From Phenylobacterium sp. CCH9-H3 (GTDB lineage: Bacteria > Pseudomonadota > Alphaproteobacteria > Caulobacterales > Caulobacteraceae), in the NCBI RefSeq assembly GCF_001557235.1, contig NZ_LSJI01000283.1, forward strand, positions 1-52,975: 52,975 nucleotides of DNA. Direction: 5' to 3'. Made by a program: the position numbers and the translations under genes. The notes under the pieces are model-generated. The model did not search any database. It was not told where the DNA came from and saw only the letters and a program-made list of their open reading frames with translations. Below, one piece after another: positions 49,875-52,975 of this stretch. Position 1 is the stretch's first letter. Each line of letters begins with the position of its first letter.

Positions 49875-51359
49875 ATGTCACACAAGCCTACCCATCATTG
49901 GAAGGATCGTCCGATCCAGGAGCTCTCCAGCGAGTATATTAGGCAGGGCGGCCTAGTCTTCGACTTTGACGCCGGTCATGCACCTTACGACTACAAGGTG
50001 GCGGTTGGGTCCACGGGGCGAGAGCCCCTCGCCGGCGACGAGGACCGCGACCACTTCTGGGGACTTGGCGGTGATGACCTCCTCACCGGCGACGGCGAGG
50101 ACGACGTGCTCTACGGGGACCAGGGCCGTGACACCTTGAGCGGCGGCGACGGCAGCGATCGGCTCTACGGCGGCTCGGCCGGCGACCGGGTCTTCGGCGG
50201 CGCGGAGGCGGACTCGCTACACGGCGATGGCGGCGATGACTACCTTGACGAGGGCGCCGGCCATGGCGACCTTGAGGGTGGGATGGGCAACGACACCCTG
50301 GTGGGCGGTCAAGGTCCCGACGCCTTCGCCGTGGACCGGATGAGCGGCGACGACGTGATCCGCGACTTCACGGCCGGGCCCGGCATGTTCGACCACCTCG
50401 CGCTTCGCGGCTTGCGGTGGGAGGACCTTCGCTTCCAGGACACGGCCGCCGGCGTGAAGATCAGCTGGCAGGGTGGATCCGTCGTTCTGGAGGGTGTCCG
50501 GCAAGCTCAGCTCGCGCAGGACGACTTCATGTTCGCCGACGCGCCCGACCTTCCGCCTGGAACGCGCGACCCCGCCGGGCCCACCGCCGAGCGTCCATCG
50601 CCGAGTCGCGAAGGCCCCACGCTCGACGAGCGCCGGATGGAGGGCGAGAAGTTCGACAAGGCGGCTGACGACGAGTTGCGCGACGGGACTGTCCGCTTCG
50701 GCTTCCAGGGCGATGAGGCCTATCAAGTGGTGGTTGGCACGCTCGACGGTGACAACCTCGTGGGCGGAGCCACCTGGGACAACATGTTCGGCCGTGACGG
50801 ACGCGATACGCTCACAGGCGCGGGCGGCGACGACGTGCTGCAAGGGGACGCCGGCGACGACCGGCTCGACGGCGGGGATGGCCGCGACCGGCTCGACGGC
50901 GGCGACGGCGCGGACACCCTGCTCGGAGCCGCCATGGCCGACGAGCTCATGGGCATGGGCGGGAACGACTCGCTGGATGCCGGCGCCGGCCACGACATGA
51001 TCGAGGGCGGCATGGGGAATGACACGATCACAGGGGGCACGGGCGCCGACGCATTCATCGTCGATCCGCGTAGCGGCTTTGACGTGATCCTCGACATGGA
51101 GGTGAGGGGGGAGGCGCAAGGCGCCTTCGACCATCTGGCGCTGCGTGACATCAGACCGGACCAGGTCACGGTGGTGGATCGGAGCGAGGGCGCCTTCGTC
51201 TCGTGGAACACCGACCGCGATGCCGAGGCGGAGGGCGGGGTCCTGCTGCGCGGGGTGTTCAAGGCCGACCTGCGTCAGAGCGACTTCATGTTCGTGGACG
51301 AGCCCGGCTTCGTCGCCGGCATCAACGACTTCGGATCCTGGTGGATCTTCCCCAGCTGA
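49875..51359 (+). CDS. RTX calcium-binding protein with two tandem modules
   Basis: 494 aa, start ATG 49875. Two modules of the same layout: RTX repeats (GGDDLLTGDGEDDVLYGDQG; later GGDDVLQGDAGDDRLDGGDG), each closing with a parallel stretch (EGGMGNDTLVGGQGPDAFAV; EGGMGNDTITGGTGADAFIV), then a beta domain (FDHLALRGLRWEDL; FDHLALRDIRPDQV) ending DDFMFADAP or SDFMFVDEP. This is an internal duplication of about 230 residues. There is no N-terminal signal, as expected for type I secretion; no secretion genes are nearby. Role unknown: surface or secreted calcium-binding protein. Confidence 0.87.
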   Translation: MSHKPTHHWKDRPIQELSSEYIRQGGLVFDFDAGHAPYDYKVAVGSTGREPLAGDEDRDHFWGLGGDDLLTGDGEDDVLYGDQGRDTLSGGDGSDRLYGGSAGDRVFGGAEADSLHGDGGDDYLDEGAGHGDLEGGMGNDTLVGGQGPDAFAVDRMSGDDVIRDFTAGPGMFDHLALRGLRWEDLRFQDTAAGVKISWQGGSVVLEGVRQAQLAQDDFMFADAPDLPPGTRDPAGPTAERPSPSREGPTLDERRMEGEKFDKAADDELRDGTVRFGFQGDEAYQVVVGTLDGDNLVGGATWDNMFGRDGRDTLTGAGGDDVLQGDAGDDRLDGGDGRDRLDGGDGADTLLGAAMADELMGMGGNDSLDAGAGHDMIEGGMGNDTITGGTGADAFIVDPRSGFDVILDMEVRGEAQGAFDHLALRDIRPDQVTVVDRSEGAFVSWNTDRDAEAEGGVLLRGVFKADLRQSDFMFVDEPGFVAGINDFGSWWIFPS

Positions 51360-51458
51360 TTGCCGCTCGACGTTCATCGGGCGCTTCTGGGCACAGAGGC
51401 GCCCCGCATCCCCCGGAGGCGGCGCGTGCCGCCTCAGGGGGAACCAAGGAGAAGAGTG

Positions 51459-51788
51459 ATGATAAGTCGGATCCTCCTCGCGGCCTTGGCCCTGACCCTC
51501 ATCGCGGGTTCCGGCGGCTGCCAGCGGCAGGCGGCGCAGCCGCCCCCCGAGGCCACCGCGGCGCAAGAGCCCATGAGCGCTACGGCCTCAGATCCCGCTA
51601 GCCCGGCGACGGCGTCAGCTTCGCCCCCCGCGGGGCCGGCGGCGCCCACCCAGCACACTCCCAGGACCTCCGCGTCCGCAAAGCGCGCTGCCGAGACGGC
51701 GCGTCCGAAGGCAGAACCCGACCACGCCAACATGCCCGGTATGGATCATTCCAATATGCCGGGCATGGAACAGCCGAAGACACCTTAA
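51459..51788 (+). CDS. Met/His-rich lipoprotein, copper-binding type
   Basis: 109 aa from ATG 51459 with AAGGAG upstream (the frame is open further left). Signal peptide ILLAALALTLIAGSGGC with lipobox Cys; an Ala/Pro/Thr-rich middle; C-terminus NMPGMDHSNMPGMEQP, two copies of N-M-P-G-M with His between. Such Met/His repeats bind copper in periplasmic proteins. It has the same plan as the 96-aa protein at 36508 but little direct similarity. About 100 bp after the RTX gene. Confidence 0.75.
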   Translation: MISRILLAALALTLIAGSGGCQRQAAQPPPEATAAQEPMSATASDPASPATASASPPAGPAAPTQHTPRTSASAKRAAETARPKAEPDHANMPGMDHSNMPGMEQPKTP

Positions 51789-52276
51789 GGCATCACCGCG
51801 CCATCGGCTCGGCCGCACCGGACCCCTACCAGCCACGCCAAGCGGACGCGACGCCTGCGGCCACGCGGGGGGGGTCGTGTCGGACAGTATGGTCCTGATC
51901 ACCGGCGACGCAAAGTTCATAGGCCGGGCGCTGTACGACGGCTGGGCGAGCGCGGTCGCGACACGGCCATGGCGCCATCCTGCTCGGTGCTCGATCTGCT
52001 CGAGGCGGCTGCCTGAAGGCTGTCGCCGCACCGGCGCGCGACAGGACAAAGACCGGCGCGAAGTCGCCACCCGGTGTGTGCGGAAGTTCGTCGTCTGGCC
52101 CTGGTAGATGCGCGCCACAGCGAGCAGCGGCGCGCCTTCGTGCGTGTAGAGCTAGACAACCATCTTGTGAGGGCTGATCTCGCCGTCGGGGTTGATCATG
52201 CACTGCCGGGGCTGGCGCGGAGCGATGGCTTCGTTGGGCAGCGTCGCCACAAGAACAGGCGACAGTGCGCCGGACT
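51789..52276. other. Intergenic stretch, no gene recognised
   Basis: About 490 bp between the lipoprotein and the convergent HipA-type gene. Minus frames (for example ending near 51826) are short and Arg/Ser-rich and look like shadows. No repeat or terminator with a clear T-tract found. Confidence 0.45.
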
Positions 52277-52975
52277 TCAGGCGCGGAACCCCGGATAGAC
52301 GTAGGCCCGGCGGATGGCCTCGCAGTCGGCCTCGCTGACCCCGCAGTTGCGGGCGACGCCGTACCACTGCTGTTGAACGGCGGCCTCCAGCTGGTCGACG
52401 AGCGCCGCAGCCGCGTCCGGGTCGAGAAGGAACCGGCGGCACTCGCTGAGGAGGTTGCCGGCGCTGGCGAAGCGCCCCTGGGCGCCGCAGGTCATGGCGA
52501 GGTCGCGCCGCTCCTCGGCGAAGGCCGGCGTCGGCGTGAGGTCATAGGCCGGCGACAGCCGCCAGCCGGGGCCCGGCGCGAGCGCCGCGTGGTTGCGCGG
52601 ATGGTCGTCGGTGTTGGAGATCAGGGCGTTGAACGCCATGCGCCCGAACAGCTCGCGGGCGTCGTCCGCGGGGCGTTCGCTGATCCGCCGCAGGGTCTCA
52701 GCCAGGAGGATGTATGACCAGCGGGCCCGCCCATCCGGGGTTTCGTCGGTTTCGAGAAGCGTCAAGGCGCTCACCATGCGGGCGCGGGCGTAGCCGTCCT
52801 GCACGCGCGTCCGGTCGAAGCGCTTCACCATCAGGACGTCGCGGCCACCCACGGTGACGACCTGTGAGTCGGCCACCTGCAGGCCGCAGCGGCGCGCGAG
52901 CTCGAGCGTCGCATGCTCCACGCGGGCCATGTTCCAGCGGTCGTCGTGGCGGTTGAACTTGGCGAGCCACAAGGC
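52277..52975 (-). CDS. HipA-type Ser/Thr kinase toxin, cut by the right edge
   Basis: The open frame runs to the window end, so only the C-terminal ~233 residues are seen. WLAKFNRHDDRWNMARVEHA, VLMVKRFDR, FNALISNTDDHPRNHAALAP (catalytic Asp and Asn) and SPAYDLTPTP (metal-binding Asp) are the HipA_C hallmarks. It is a different HipA lineage from the fusion at 33369 (NTDDHPRN versus ADGDMHLKN). A hipB-like partner would be expected beyond the edge. Confidence 0.87.
   Translation of the reverse strand, partial: ALWLAKFNRHDDRWNMARVEHATLELARRCGLQVADSQVVTVGGRDVLMVKRFDRTRVQDGYARARMVSALTLLETDETPDGRARWSYILLAETLRRISERPADDARELFGRMAFNALISNTDDHPRNHAALAPGPGWRLSPAYDLTPTPAFAEERRDLAMTCGAQGRFASAGNLLSECRRFLLDPDAAAALVDQLEAAVQQQWYGVARNCGVSEADCEAIRRAYVYPGFRA

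Overview
The window is GC-rich DNA (roughly two-thirds G+C by eye) with many ATGA, TGATG and GTGA start/stop overlaps. Gene content (TonB-dependent receptor, FixK/FNR-type boxes, ybhGFSR-like exporter, RTX proteins, flagellar FliQ/FlgC) fits an alphaproteobacterium, most likely Caulobacterales (Caulobacter/Phenylobacterium type). That assignment is inference from gene style, with no marker gene to prove it. No rRNA, tRNA, CRISPR array or replication origin was recognised.

Layout. (1) 0-6.5 kb, minus strand: an HdeD-like membrane protein cut by the left edge, a D-lactate-type 2-hydroxyacid dehydrogenase, and a four-gene YbhGFSR-like ABC-2 exporter behind a perfect palindrome. (2) 6.5-13 kb, plus strand: a sigma-70-like factor preceded by a perfect TTGAT-N4-ATCAA box, a 54-aa ORF, then a metal-handling run (lipoprotein, DUF2933, ICMT-like methyltransferase, a P1B ATPase with CPD in place of CPC, MFS). 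(3) 13-16.8 kb, minus strand: a coupled MBL/beta-CASP RNase-like, thymidine-phosphorylase-like and PRPP-synthetase-like operon. (4) 17-19.1 kb: lemA plus two TPM proteins. (5) 19.3-20.8 kb: an IS110 remnant joined to a beheaded RTX gene. (6) 20.8-25.6 kb: a lipoprotein, DUF4010/MgtC-like protein, orphan fliQ, orphan Rieske protein and an HhH plus nuclease-like protein. (7) 26.1-35.2 kb: a defence island. (8) 36-45.9 kb: copper/metal and transport genes (CusF-like protein, Met/His-rich lipoprotein, two MFS proteins, a Cys-rich mini-protein, TonB receptor, thioredoxin-reductase-like protein) and orphan flgC. (9) 46-48.9 kb: decayed IS5/IS110 and other debris. (10) 48.9-53 kb: DUF305 protein, a two-module RTX protein, a second Met/His-rich lipoprotein and a HipA-type kinase running off the right edge.

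The most interesting part is 26.1-35.2 kb. A type III CBASS operon (CD-NTase, HORMA, TRIP13-like ATPase, nuclease-SAVED effector) diverges from a tightly coupled RHH-GNAT-XRE-ImmA/IrrE operon. The XRE/ImmA pair resembles the CapH/CapP regulators known to control some CBASS loci. Next come a DUF7662-like gene and a 610-aa fusion of an AbiEi-like N-terminal region with a HipA kinase, preceded by two matching 31-bp pseudo-palindromes, one ending 1 bp before its start codon. This looks like a self-regulated one-gene toxin-antitoxin fusion.

Other coherent signals: FixK/FNR-type boxes stand before the sigma factor and before the 39.6-40.9 kb locus, each associated with a tiny ORF beginning M-x-x-YIICL. 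Several metal proteins have altered ligand sets (CPD ATPase, CusF-like protein). Parts of the window have decayed through IS activity.
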